A DNA stretch of 12,833 nt from Deltaproteobacteria bacterium UBA1386 (GTDB lineage: Bacteria > Desulfobacterota > Syntrophorhabdia > Syntrophorhabdales > Syntrophorhabdaceae), in assembly GCA_002305765.1 (NCBI GenBank), contig DBQU01000096.1, positions 1 to 12,833 on the forward strand, written 5' to 3'. Positions 6,557-12,833 of the stretch are shown here, piece by piece. Numbering within the stretch: position 1 is the stretch's first letter; each line of letters opens with the position of its first letter. The position numbers and the translations under genes are program-made. The notes below the pieces were generated by a model, which was not told the DNA's origin, searched no databases, and worked only from the letters and a program-made list of their open reading frames with translations.

Positions 6557-7360
6557 GTGCTCATCGATTGGTTCACGGTCGTTGCCCAGATCGTAAATTT
6601 CCTGGTCCTCGTGGCCTTGCTGAAATATTTCCTTTACGGCAGGGTCATAAATGCGATGGACAAACGGGAGGAAAAGATCGTCTCCCGCCTCACCGACGCA
6701 GAGGAAAAGGAAAGACGGGCGGAGGAGGAAGCCCGCTCCTATCAGGAGAAGAGCCGCGAGGTCGAGGAGAAGCGCGGGGAGCTGCTGGCCCGGGTTGAAG
6801 AAGAGGCTGACGGAAAGAGAAAAGAGCTGATCCGGAAGGCCCGCGAAGAGGTGGCCGGGCTTGAAAAGGGATGGCGCGAAGCCCTGATGCAGGAACAGGA
6901 TATATTCCTCGAGGAATTGCGGCGGCATGTGGCCCGGGAGGTCTGCGTCATAGCCCGGCGGATCATGAAAGACCTCGCCAGCGCCGAGCTCGAGACCCAG
7001 GTCGTGAATACCTTTGTCATGCGCATCAGGGATCTCGATAAGGAGGAGCGGAACGCGCTTCCGTCCGGCACAGGGGAGATGAACGGTCGTCTTGCCATCG
7101 TGAGCGCCTTTGATATCGGGAAGGATGACCGGCGCAAGATCTCGGAAGCTCTGAGGAATACGCTTAAAAAGAGCGTCGATCTTGAATTCCGGACATCGTC
7201 GGATATGGTCCTCGGGATCGAATTGAGAAGCCGGGACCACAAGCTTGCCTGGACCGTCGATGATTACCTGGGCTCGCTGGAGGCCGGAATCAGGGACGTC
7301 TTCGAGGAAGAGGCGCGCGAGGGCATAAGGGATGACGAGGAGGGACCGCAAAAGACATGA
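6557..7360 (+). CDS. atpF: N-type F-ATPase subunit b with delta-like C-terminal domain
   Basis: The 267-residue product is far longer than a normal b subunit (about 156 in E. coli). Residues 1-28 form the membrane anchor (WFTVVAQIVNFLVLVALLKYFLY). Residues 32-140 are a long charged helix, the peripheral stalk. From about 178 to 243, the text LAIVSAFDIGKDDRRKI, a K-K-S-V-D-L turn, then SSDMVLGIELRS and the WTVDDYL segment resembles the C-terminal part of subunit delta/OSCP (VxSA...; SLIGGvxIrxGd...DxSvrgxL). The operon has no atpH, so this domain probably replaces delta in tying the stalk to the alpha/beta head. The start is GTG 6557, with AGGAGGG at 6546-6552 four bases upstream. The end overlaps atpA by 4 bases (ATGA). 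Confidence 0.93.
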   Translation: MLIDWFTVVAQIVNFLVLVALLKYFLYGRVINAMDKREEKIVSRLTDAEEKERRAEEEARSYQEKSREVEEKRGELLARVEEEADGKRKELIRKAREEVAGLEKGWREALMQEQDIFLEELRRHVAREVCVIARRIMKDLASAELETQVVNTFVMRIRDLDKEERNALPSGTGEMNGRLAIVSAFDIGKDDRRKISEALRNTLKKSVDLEFRTSSDMVLGIELRSRDHKLAWTVDDYLGSLEAGIRDVFEEEAREGIRDDEEGPQKT

Positions 7361-8925
7361 CCGAGAGCGTTTCACAAAAGGAAACGGTCCTGCCTGTCCT
7401 GGAAAGGACGTTTTCCGCGTTCGACCGGGCGATGGATGAATTGCGTCCTCGCTTGACGGTGGAGGAGATCGGTGTCCTTACATTTGTCTCGAAGGGGATC
7501 GCGCGCGTCAAAGGACTTCCCACGGTGAGATCGGGAGAACTCCTTCTTTTCTCCGGCAACATTCAGGGTATTGCCTTTAACACGGACCTCGAGGAGATCG
7601 GGGTCGTTCTCCTCGATCAGGGCGCAACCCTCGGTGCCGGCTCCCTCGTGCGGAGGACCGGCAGGGTGCTGGATGTTCCCGTTGGCGAGGCCCTTATCGG
7701 CAGGGTGATCGACCCGCAGGGGCGCGTCCTTGACGGTCAGGGTCCCCTTCGCTCCACGCGGCGCCGTCCCATAGAAAAGGCCGCCCCGGCCATCCTGGAC
7801 AGGCTGCCCGTGACCGTTCCCCTCGAGACGGGTCTCAAGGTGATCGACGCGCTGATACCGATAGGAAGGGGGCAGCGCGAACTCATACTGGGAGATCGTC
7901 AGACGGGGAAGACGGCGATCGCGGTTGATGCCATGATCAATCAGGGGGGCAAGGGTGTGGTCTGCATCTATTGCGCCATCGGCAAGCGGGGTTCCGCCGT
8001 GGCCAAGGTTGTGGCCGATCTTAACCAGTACGGGGCCATGGGTCATTCCATCGTTGTTGTGGCCACCGAGGAGCAACCGCCCGGCCTGCAGTTCACGGCG
8101 CCCTATGCGGCGATGACGATAGCGGAGTTCCTTATGGGCAGGGGAAGGGACGTGCTGGTGGTTTTCGACGACCTCACGCGTCATGCCCGGGCTTACCGGG
8201 AGCTCTCCCTTTTGCTTCGCAGGCCTCCGGGCAGAGAAGCCTTTCCAGGCGACATCTTCTATGTTCACTCGCGGCTTCTTGAACGGTCCACGCATCTGAA
8301 GGAGGAGTTGAGGGGAGGTTCGATCACCGCCCTGCCCGTTGTGGAAACGGAGGCCCAGAACATCTCAGCCTACATCCCCACCAACCTGATCTCGATAACC
8401 GACGGGCAGATCTACCTCTCTCCAGATCTCTTTCAAAAGGGTGTCCTGCCGGCGGTGGACGTGGGGAGATCGGTGTCGAGGGTGGGTGGAAAAACGCAAT
8501 TCCACGCGTACCGGGTTGTGGCAGGTGATCTGCGCCTTGCCTATTCGCAGTTCGTGGAACTGGAATCGTTTGCCCGGTTCGGCACGCGGCTCGATGAGGA
8601 AACAAGGAAGACCCTGGAGCGCGGTCGCCGGGTCAGGGAAGTTTTGAAACAGCCGCAGTATTCCCCAATGAAGGCCTCGGAGCACATAGCCGTCCTGCTG
8701 GCGGTGAACGAGGGCCTGCTTGACGATCTCCCCCTCGAGGAGATCGCCGATGTTGAAAAGAAGATCTGCCGGGCGGTCACGGCCCAACTGCCGGACCTGT
8801 GTGAAAAGATAGAGAGGGGAGGCAAGCTTACCCAACAGGACCAAGAGTCCATACTTGGGGCGGCTCGCGCGATACCAGGGATTCGGGAGACCAGACAGGA
8901 CGGACCGGAAGGGGAGGGGGAATAA
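7357..8925 (+). CDS. atpA: N-type F-ATPase subunit alpha
   Basis: The 522-residue product is the non-catalytic nucleotide-binding F1 subunit. Walker A is GDRQTGKT at 179-186 and Walker B is VLVVFDDLTRHA with Asp271. Arg375 in SVSRVGG is the arginine finger that completes the beta catalytic site (E. coli Arg376). Other conserved blocks are PRGQREL-like GRGQRELILGD (170-180), TEEQPPGLQFTAPYAAMTIAE (in the 237-257 region) and the C-terminal KQPQYSPM. Its N-terminus (MTESVSQKETVLPVLERTF) differs from standard alpha, which carries the delta-binding helix there; that fits an enzyme with a rearranged delta. The ATG overlaps the atpF stop, so translation is likely coupled. No key residue is missing. 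Confidence 0.97.
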   Translation: MTESVSQKETVLPVLERTFSAFDRAMDELRPRLTVEEIGVLTFVSKGIARVKGLPTVRSGELLLFSGNIQGIAFNTDLEEIGVVLLDQGATLGAGSLVRRTGRVLDVPVGEALIGRVIDPQGRVLDGQGPLRSTRRRPIEKAAPAILDRLPVTVPLETGLKVIDALIPIGRGQRELILGDRQTGKTAIAVDAMINQGGKGVVCIYCAIGKRGSAVAKVVADLNQYGAMGHSIVVVATEEQPPGLQFTAPYAAMTIAEFLMGRGRDVLVVFDDLTRHARAYRELSLLLRRPPGREAFPGDIFYVHSRLLERSTHLKEELRGGSITALPVVETEAQNISAYIPTNLISITDGQIYLSPDLFQKGVLPAVDVGRSVSRVGGKTQFHAYRVVAGDLRLAYSQFVELESFARFGTRLDEETRKTLERGRRVREVLKQPQYSPMKASEHIAVLLAVNEGLLDDLPLEEIADVEKKICRAVTAQLPDLCEKIERGGKLTQQDQESILGAARAIPGIRETRQDGPEGEGE

Positions 8926-8928
8926 GGC

Positions 8929-9831
8929 ATGCTTACCCTTACCGGTCTGAACAGGAGGATCCGGAGCACGGAAGACCTTCAGTCCGTGGTCAGGACCATG
9001 AAGGCGCTTGCCGCGGTCAGCATCCGGCAATACGAAAAGGCGGTGGAATCGCTCCGCGATTACAGCAGGGCTGTCGATATGGCTCTTCAGGTTATTTTGC
9101 GGAGCGTTCCAGGAACGGCCATAAGGGCCCGGAGAGTTCCGGGGAAGAAGGTCGGAGCGATCGTCTTCGGTTCCGACCATGGCATGTGCGGACCTCTCAA
9201 CGAACAGGTGGTCTCGCACGCGGTAGCGTCAATGGATGATTCAGACGCCGGCGAGAAAGTCATTCTCGCGGTTGGTGTGCGTGTGAGAGACCGAATGGGG
9301 GACGCGGGATACCCCATTGAACATCACCTGCCCGTCCCGGGTTCGGTAGCGGGTATCGGACCGGGCGTGCGGGACCTGTTGCTTGAGATCGAGCGCTGGC
9401 AATCGGTAAAAGGGATAGGCAGGATCCTGTTGTTCCACAGCGTGCTTGAGGGCGGAGCCTCCTACCATCCCCGTGAGTTCCTTCTCCTGCCGGTGGATGA
9501 GGAGTGGCTGGCGGGCCTCAGGAAGAGGTCCTGGCCCACGCGGGTACTCCCGACGTTCACCGGGGACCGGGAAGCCCTCTTCTCCGCCGTTATCAGGGAG
9601 TACATGTTCATATCGCTCTTCCGGGCGTTCGCGGAGTCGCTCGCGAGCGAGAACGCCAGCCGGCTGGCGTCCATGCAGGCCGCCGAGAAGAACATCGAGG
9701 ATCAGCTCTCTGAACTCAGGAGAACGTTCCATCAGATGAGGCAGATGACAATAACGGAAGAACTTCTGGATATTGTGTCCGGGTTTGAGGCCCTCACAGG
9801 GGGAAAAGGCAATGCGAAAATCAGAGAATGA
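8929..9831 (+). CDS. atpG: N-type F-ATPase subunit gamma
   Basis: The 300-residue product is the central rotor shaft. The N-terminal helix (LNRRIRSTEDLQSVVRTMKA, residues 7-26) and the C-terminal helix ending MTITEELLDIVSGFEAL form the coiled coil inside the alpha/beta head. VFGSDHGMCGPLNEQV at 79-94 corresponds to the SDRGLCGGLN block of ordinary gamma. GGGGAGGGGG at 8911-8920, 8 bases before ATG 8929, is its ribosome site and lies within the last codons of atpA. It completes the atpDCQRBEFAG set. Its 3' end overlaps the chosen start of pfkB by 20 bases. Confidence 0.95.
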   Translation: MLTLTGLNRRIRSTEDLQSVVRTMKALAAVSIRQYEKAVESLRDYSRAVDMALQVILRSVPGTAIRARRVPGKKVGAIVFGSDHGMCGPLNEQVVSHAVASMDDSDAGEKVILAVGVRVRDRMGDAGYPIEHHLPVPGSVAGIGPGVRDLLLEIERWQSVKGIGRILLFHSVLEGGASYHPREFLLLPVDEEWLAGLRKRSWPTRVLPTFTGDREALFSAVIREYMFISLFRAFAESLASENASRLASMQAAEKNIEDQLSELRRTFHQMRQMTITEELLDIVSGFEALTGGKGNAKIRE

Positions 9832-10804
9832 AGAAAGACTCGACCACATGGAACATGTAATTACGCTGACAATGAACCCTTCCATAGATATCAGCTCGGC
9901 GGTCGGGCAGGTTGTCGCCGATCGTAAACTGCGTTGCGGACCGTCGGCGCGCGGCCCGGGAGGAGGGGGCATCAACGTGTCGCGGGCGATCGGGAAACTG
10001 GGTGGGACGTCGTCCGCGCTCTACCCGGCTGGAGGCGCATTAGGGGAGATGCTCGACGGGTTCATGGAACGGGAGGGCATAGCATACCGCTCCATCTTCA
10101 CCGAAGGCTCGACGCGGGAAAACATCACCATTCTGGAGGAGTCGACGGGACGCCAGTTCCGTTTCGGCATGACGGGACCGACGCTGAAGGAGGAGGAATG
10201 GCGGCAGTGCCTCAAGGTCCTGTCCTACCTGAGTCCGAAACCGGGTTACATCGTGGCGAGCGGAAGCCTTCCTCCGGGGGTTCCCGAGGATTTCTACGCC
10301 AGGGTGGCGGATGTCGCGTCGCAGCTGGGAGCGAGGCTGATCGTCGACACGTCGGGTGAGCCCCTTCGCTTTGCCTTGCAGGCGGGCGTGTATCTGCTGA
10401 AACCGAACGTGAGGGAGATGAAGGACCTCGTCGGTCATGAGATCGGTAATGAATTCGAACTGGAAGACAGCGCCCGGGAGCTCATCGGGAAAGGCGGGAC
10501 AGAAACGATTGTCGTCTCGTTGGGTGCCGAAGGCGCCCTTCTGGTGTCCGGGGACGGCTGCGAGCACGTGAGAGCGCCGTCTGTCCCGGTCAGGAGTGTC
10601 GTAGGGGCCGGAGACAGCATGGTGGCCGGCATCGTGCTCGGCCTGGCGCGGAGGAAGGAACTCGGGGAAGCGGTCTCTTTCGGCGTGGCGGCGGGTGCCG
10701 CGGCGGTCATGTCCCCGGGGACGGGGCTGTGCTGCCGGGGCGACACCGAGCGGTTGTTCCGTCAGGTAGTCATCAATGAGCATGCTTCACTGAAAGGAGA
10801 ATAG
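9812..10804 (+). CDS. pfkB: 6-phosphofructokinase, PfkB (ribokinase) type
   Basis: The product strongly recalls E. coli phosphofructokinase II along its whole length. After the start come LTMNPSID, a KLRC motif (phosphate-binding Lys), PGGGGINVSRAIGKLGG, an L-YPAGGALGE block, SGSLPPGV, LKPN and VVSLGAEGALL, and the catalytic GAGDSMVAG anion hole and Asp base. The predicted reaction phosphorylates fructose-6-phosphate with ATP in glycolysis. Related ribokinase-fold enzymes use fructose-1-phosphate or tagatose-6-phosphate, but the text here fits Pfk-2 best. ATG 9812 (330 residues) has an AGGGGG ribosome site at 9798-9803. ATG 9848 (318 residues) matches the family N-terminus better but lacks a clear site. 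The gene overlaps atpG and sits 2 bases before treT, so it is probably part of the same transcript. Confidence 0.92.
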   Translation: MRKSENEERLDHMEHVITLTMNPSIDISSAVGQVVADRKLRCGPSARGPGGGGINVSRAIGKLGGTSSALYPAGGALGEMLDGFMEREGIAYRSIFTEGSTRENITILEESTGRQFRFGMTGPTLKEEEWRQCLKVLSYLSPKPGYIVASGSLPPGVPEDFYARVADVASQLGARLIVDTSGEPLRFALQAGVYLLKPNVREMKDLVGHEIGNEFELEDSARELIGKGGTETIVVSLGAEGALLVSGDGCEHVRAPSVPVRSVVGAGDSMVAGIVLGLARRKELGEAVSFGVAAGAAAVMSPGTGLCCRGDTERLFRQVVINEHASLKGE

Positions 10805-10806
10805 AC

Positions 10807-12066
10807 ATGCCAGACCGTCACAGGATCGTTCAGATCGGGGATTACGAACAGTTCGTGGGGCCGGAAACGATCGGCCGGATCCTCGAGAAGGCCCGGAAGC
10901 TTCAGCACCTTCACGTTGCCAATGTGAATTCCACGTATTATGGCGGTGGAGTGGCGGAGCTTCTGACCTCACTTACGCTTCTCATGAACAGCGCGGGGAT
11001 CAAGACAGGCTGGAGGGTCATACAGGGGGCTCCCGATTTCTTCAGCATAACCAAGAAAATGCACAACGCCCTCCAGGGCGGAGACATCAACCTCAGTGAC
11101 CGCAAGATGGACATCTACGAGGAAGTGATCTACGAGAATGTCATCAGAAACCATCTTGACGACCACAACATGGTGATCATCCACGATCCCCAGCCCCTTC
11201 CCATGGTGGATGGCTACAGAAAGAACGGTCCCTGGATCTGGAGATGCCATGTTGATCTCTCCAATCCCAACAGGGAACTCTGGGACTATCTTGTTCCCTA
11301 TATTGAGAAGTACGACGCGGTGATATTGAGCATCAAGGACTACAAAAAGAAGCTCAAGACGCCGCAGGTCTTCTTCATGCCTGCCATCGATCCCTTCTCC
11401 ATTCTGAACCGGGACATGACCGAAGGGGAGGTCGAGGAGCGGCTTGAGCGTTACGGGATACCAACGGACCTGCCCCTGGTCGTCCAGATATCGCGGTTCG
11501 ATCGCTGGAAGGACCCACAGGGTGTCATAGAGGCGTACAAAATAGCCAGAAAGGAGGTGGATTGCACCCTGGTCCTTCTGGGGAATGTGGCCACCGATGA
11601 CCCGGAAGGTCCGGAGGTGTACCAGTCTCTCCTGGAGTGCAGGGAGGAGAGGATCCTCATATTGAGCCACCAGGATACAGCTCTGGTCAACGCCCTCCAG
11701 AGGAAGGCGGCCGTCGTCCTGCAGAAATCCATCCGCGAAGGGTTCGGATTGACCGTGGCGGAGGCCATGTGGAAGGGGACGCCGGTGATTGGAGGCAACG
11801 TGGGGGGCATCAAGTACCAGATCGATAACAACACCAACGGGTTTCTTGTCTCGGATATCGAAGACGCGGCAGGAAGGATCGTTCAGGTGCTCAGGGACAG
11901 GAAATTGCGGGAGCGCCTGGGAAAGGCCGCGAGGGAATCGGTTCGTAAGAAGTTTCTTCTGACCCGTTACCTCGAGCAGTACCTCGATCTGTTCCATTCC
12001 TTCGAGACGCAGTATCGCCTGGACACCCGTGCCGTGAAAAAGAAATGGCGACGGGCACGGAATTGA
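10807..12066 (+). CDS. treT: GT4 glycosyltransferase, trehalose synthase (TreT) type
   Basis: The 419-residue product has the TreT pattern. VNSTYYGGGVAELLTSL (about residues 39-55) is the N-terminal glycine-rich site. WRVIQGAPDFFSITKKMHNALQG follows in the next 30 residues, then WRCHVDLSNP. PLVVQISRFDRWKDPQGV opens the C-terminal Rossmann domain, and the retaining GT-B EX7E motif is seen as REGFGLTVAEAMWKGTPVIG. TreT makes trehalose reversibly from NDP-glucose and glucose in the cytoplasm. Donor and acceptor cannot be read from sequence, and a related sucrose- or glycogen-type role is possible. GGAG at 10797-10800, inside the last codons of pfkB, precedes ATG 10807 by 6 bases. The C-terminus is basic (KKKWRRARN). 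No clear terminator follows. Confidence 0.86.
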   Translation: MPDRHRIVQIGDYEQFVGPETIGRILEKARKLQHLHVANVNSTYYGGGVAELLTSLTLLMNSAGIKTGWRVIQGAPDFFSITKKMHNALQGGDINLSDRKMDIYEEVIYENVIRNHLDDHNMVIIHDPQPLPMVDGYRKNGPWIWRCHVDLSNPNRELWDYLVPYIEKYDAVILSIKDYKKKLKTPQVFFMPAIDPFSILNRDMTEGEVEERLERYGIPTDLPLVVQISRFDRWKDPQGVIEAYKIARKEVDCTLVLLGNVATDDPEGPEVYQSLLECREERILILSHQDTALVNALQRKAAVVLQKSIREGFGLTVAEAMWKGTPVIGGNVGGIKYQIDNNTNGFLVSDIEDAAGRIVQVLRDRKLRERLGKAARESVRKKFLLTRYLEQYLDLFHSFETQYRLDTRAVKKKWRRARN

Positions 12067-12098
12067 GGCATAGTGCTACGATTGGGGCGGCATGCCAC

Positions 12099-12109
12099 GC
12101 ACGCCTCTT
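12099..12109 (+). repeat. 11-bp direct repeat, copy 1
   Basis: GCACGCCTCTT occurs here and again at 12222-12232 in the same intergenic region, where it forms the core of the sigma-54-like site. This copy lacks the upstream TGG and so is not itself a promoter-like match. Confidence 0.5.
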
Positions 12110-12219
12110 CGGCGATCGCATCCTTCCACCCCTTTCGGACCGGTGAAAAGAGGATGATTATCCGCGGGTTACCTGTCCGCGCGTGCCGCCAGGGGCCTGG
12201 CATCCGTGAGCTGGGAGAA

Positions 12220-12235
12220 TGGCACGCCTCTTGAA
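12220..12235 (+). promoter_or_regulatory. Sigma-54-like -24/-12 promoter before the HPF gene
   Basis: TGGCACGCCTCTTGAA matches the sigma-54 consensus TGGCACG-N4-TTGCW except for A in place of C in the -12 GC. GG and GA are separated by exactly 10 bases, the required spacing. The predicted start of transcription is near 12246, leaving a short leader of about 26 bases with GGGG (12261-12264) before ATG 12272. No enhancer-binding site was identified. The -12 mismatch is the main weakness. Confidence 0.38.
12222..12232 (+). repeat. 11-bp direct repeat, copy 2 (within sigma-54-like site)
   Basis: This is the second exact copy of GCACGCCTCTT, 123 bases after the first. It overlaps the -24/-12 element. 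Confidence 0.5.
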
Positions 12236-12271
12236 TGACAAACAGGAATTCCACAAAGACGGGGTGTGCTT

Positions 12272-12637
12272 ATGACCATTCTGGAGGTTTCGTTTCGGGA
12301 GATGGAAGGAGACAAGAGCGCCGAGAGAACAATAAGAGAAAAGGTAAGGAAACTTGTGGAGGCGTTTCCGCGTATCAGGATCTGCCGCATCACGCTGGAA
12401 GGGCGGCAGCGGCGTCAACGCTCCGGCAAGCGGTACCGGATCCGCATCGTCATGGCCCTGCCCGAAAGGGAATTCGTTGTGGCCGGTGAATCGAAGGGGA
12501 GTGAGGCATGTGAGCCGCTGACACGGGTCCTGGCGGATACGTTCAGCCGGGCTCGCAGAGTGCTCCGGGAGCATACAAAGCGGCTGCGGGAGGAGATCGA
12601 GATGGCATCGGACAGGCGGGCCACGCGCTGGCCGTGA
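12272..12637 (+). CDS. HPF/RaiA-family ribosome-associated protein (short form)
   Basis: The 121-residue product has the beta-alpha-beta-beta-beta-alpha pattern of the ribosome hibernation/sigma-54 modulation family. MTILEVSFREMEGDKSAERTI gives the first strand and helix start, RIRICRITLEG a strand, YRIRIVMALPEREFVVAG the next strands, and LTRVLADTFSRARRVLREHTKRL the last helix. A basic stretch (GRQRRQRSGKR) lies between strands, as expected for a protein that binds the 30S decoding region. The C-terminal dimerisation domain of long HPF is absent. The frame also opens at GTG 12266, but GGGG at 12261-12264 suits ATG 12272 (7 bases). It follows a 205-base gap with a sigma-54-like site and stands apart from the atp-pfkB-treT operon, so it likely has its own transcript. 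The degree of match is moderate. Confidence 0.72.
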   Translation: MTILEVSFREMEGDKSAERTIREKVRKLVEAFPRIRICRITLEGRQRRQRSGKRYRIRIVMALPEREFVVAGESKGSEACEPLTRVLADTFSRARRVLREHTKRLREEIEMASDRRATRWP

Positions 12638-12640
12638 AAC

Positions 12641-12709
12641 CCTTCCGCCAGGCGGGGCACGATTTTCCGGGGGCGATGGCCGGGCGACAGGGGCCATCCC
12701 GCAGGAAGG
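12641..12709 (+). other. Inverted-repeat structured region between HPF gene and tRNA
   Basis: GATGGCC (12675-12681) and GGCCATC (12692-12698) form a perfect 7-bp stem with a 10-base loop. Outside it, CCTTCC (12641-12646) can pair with GGAAGG (12704-12709), and GCGGG (12652-12656) with CCCGC (12698-12702) as an alternative. No T-tract follows, so it is not a textbook terminator. It could be a 3' mRNA stabiliser or a barrier to read-through into the tRNA gene. Confidence 0.4.
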
Positions 12710-12738
12710 ACCGCGAAGAATCGGAAATGACAAAATTC

Positions 12739-12768
12739 TTGCAGACAACCTCACGTCTATGCTATAAA
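12739..12768 (+). promoter_or_regulatory. Sigma-70-like promoter of the tRNA-Lys gene
   Basis: TTGCAG (12739-12744) and TATAAA (12763-12768) are separated by 18 bases. This would place the transcript start near 12775, about five bases before the tRNA. The local A+T rise against the G+C-rich background supports it. Confidence 0.5.
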
Positions 12769-12779
12769 AATCAATCTCA

Positions 12780-12833
12780 GGGCCGTTAGCTCAGTCCGGT
12801 AGAGCAGTTGACTCTTAATCAATTGGTCCAAGG
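12780..12833 (+). tRNA. tRNA-Lys (anticodon CTT), 3'-truncated by window end
   Basis: The sequence starts GGGCCGTTAGCTCAG and gives the acceptor 5' strand GGGCCGT, D-stem GCTC/GAGC, anticodon stem GTTGA/TCAAT and loop CTCTTAA, so the anticodon is CTT (Lys, codon AAG). It closely resembles the E. coli tRNA-Lys over this part. The T-arm, acceptor 3' strand and CCA lie beyond the window. Confidence 0.93.

Noticed and set aside
6308..7375. 355-codon open frame on the - strand
   Set aside because: It is antisense to atpE and atpF, whose protein text is clearly conserved. The product has no recognisable family features.
7372..8295. 307-codon open frame on the - strand
   Set aside because: It is antisense to atpA and mirrors its codon structure. 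No independent support.
12067..12219. Intrinsic terminator after treT
   Set aside because: GGCATGCC and other short palindromes are present, but no stable stem is followed by a T-run.
12758..12763. TATGCT as an alternative -10 for the tRNA promoter
   Set aside because: Spacing to TTGCAG would be only 13 bases, too short. TATAAA at 12763-12768 gives 18.
12780..12833. tRNA-Lys as an integrated-element attachment site
   Set aside because: tRNA genes are common integration targets, but no integrase or duplicated tRNA 3' end is visible and the 3' half is outside the window.

Overview
The window is a gene-dense stretch of about 60% G+C in which every convincing gene lies on the + strand. Its centrepiece (3039-9831) is a complete N-type F-ATPase operon in the order atpD-C-Q-R-B-E-F-A-G. 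This is the diagnostic layout of the horizontally spread 'N-ATPase' family: beta and epsilon first, the small membrane genes atpQ and atpR, and no separate delta gene (atpH). Gene order, the GERCREG form of the beta catalytic loop and the GEGRA...ESTAIY form of subunit c all agree. N-ATPases usually accompany a housekeeping F-ATPase elsewhere in the genome; that cannot be seen here. The general look (G+C, AGG/GAG-rich codon use, gene mix) suggests a Gram-negative anaerobe, perhaps Desulfobacterota (former Deltaproteobacteria). That placement is inference with modest confidence.

Layout. 1-960: 3' part of a membrane-embedded M50 zinc protease (HEVSH, PLDGG) with two C-terminal CBS domains, cut by the window start. 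1043-2041: GalT-type nucleotidyltransferase. 2089-2532: coiled-coil lipoprotein. 2571-2954: four-helix membrane protein of unknown function. 3039-9831: the N-ATPase. 9812-10804: PfkB-type phosphofructokinase that overlaps the end of atpG. 10807-12066: GT4 glycosyltransferase of the trehalose synthase (TreT) type, 2 bases behind pfkB. 12272-12637: short HPF/RaiA-family ribosome-associated protein behind a sigma-54-like site. From 12780: tRNA-Lys(CTT), cut by the window end, with a good sigma-70-like promoter.

How the genes may work together. The nine atp genes overlap or nearly touch and are surely one transcript. pfkB and treT continue this chain, so an ion-pumping ATPase, a sugar-phosphate kinase and a trehalose-forming enzyme are probably co-expressed. 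Subunit c carries a two-carboxylate ion site (E30 and E63 with S64, T65, Y68) of the kind linked to Na+ in some F-ATPases. A salt or osmotic-stress module, with Na+ export plus trehalose as compatible solute, is an attractive but unproven reading. Two structural oddities stand out: a delta-like C-terminal domain on subunit b, and a long hydrophilic tail on subunit a that runs through a short repeat-like sequence and into atpE.

No CRISPR array, insertion sequence, rRNA gene or convincing intrinsic terminator was seen.
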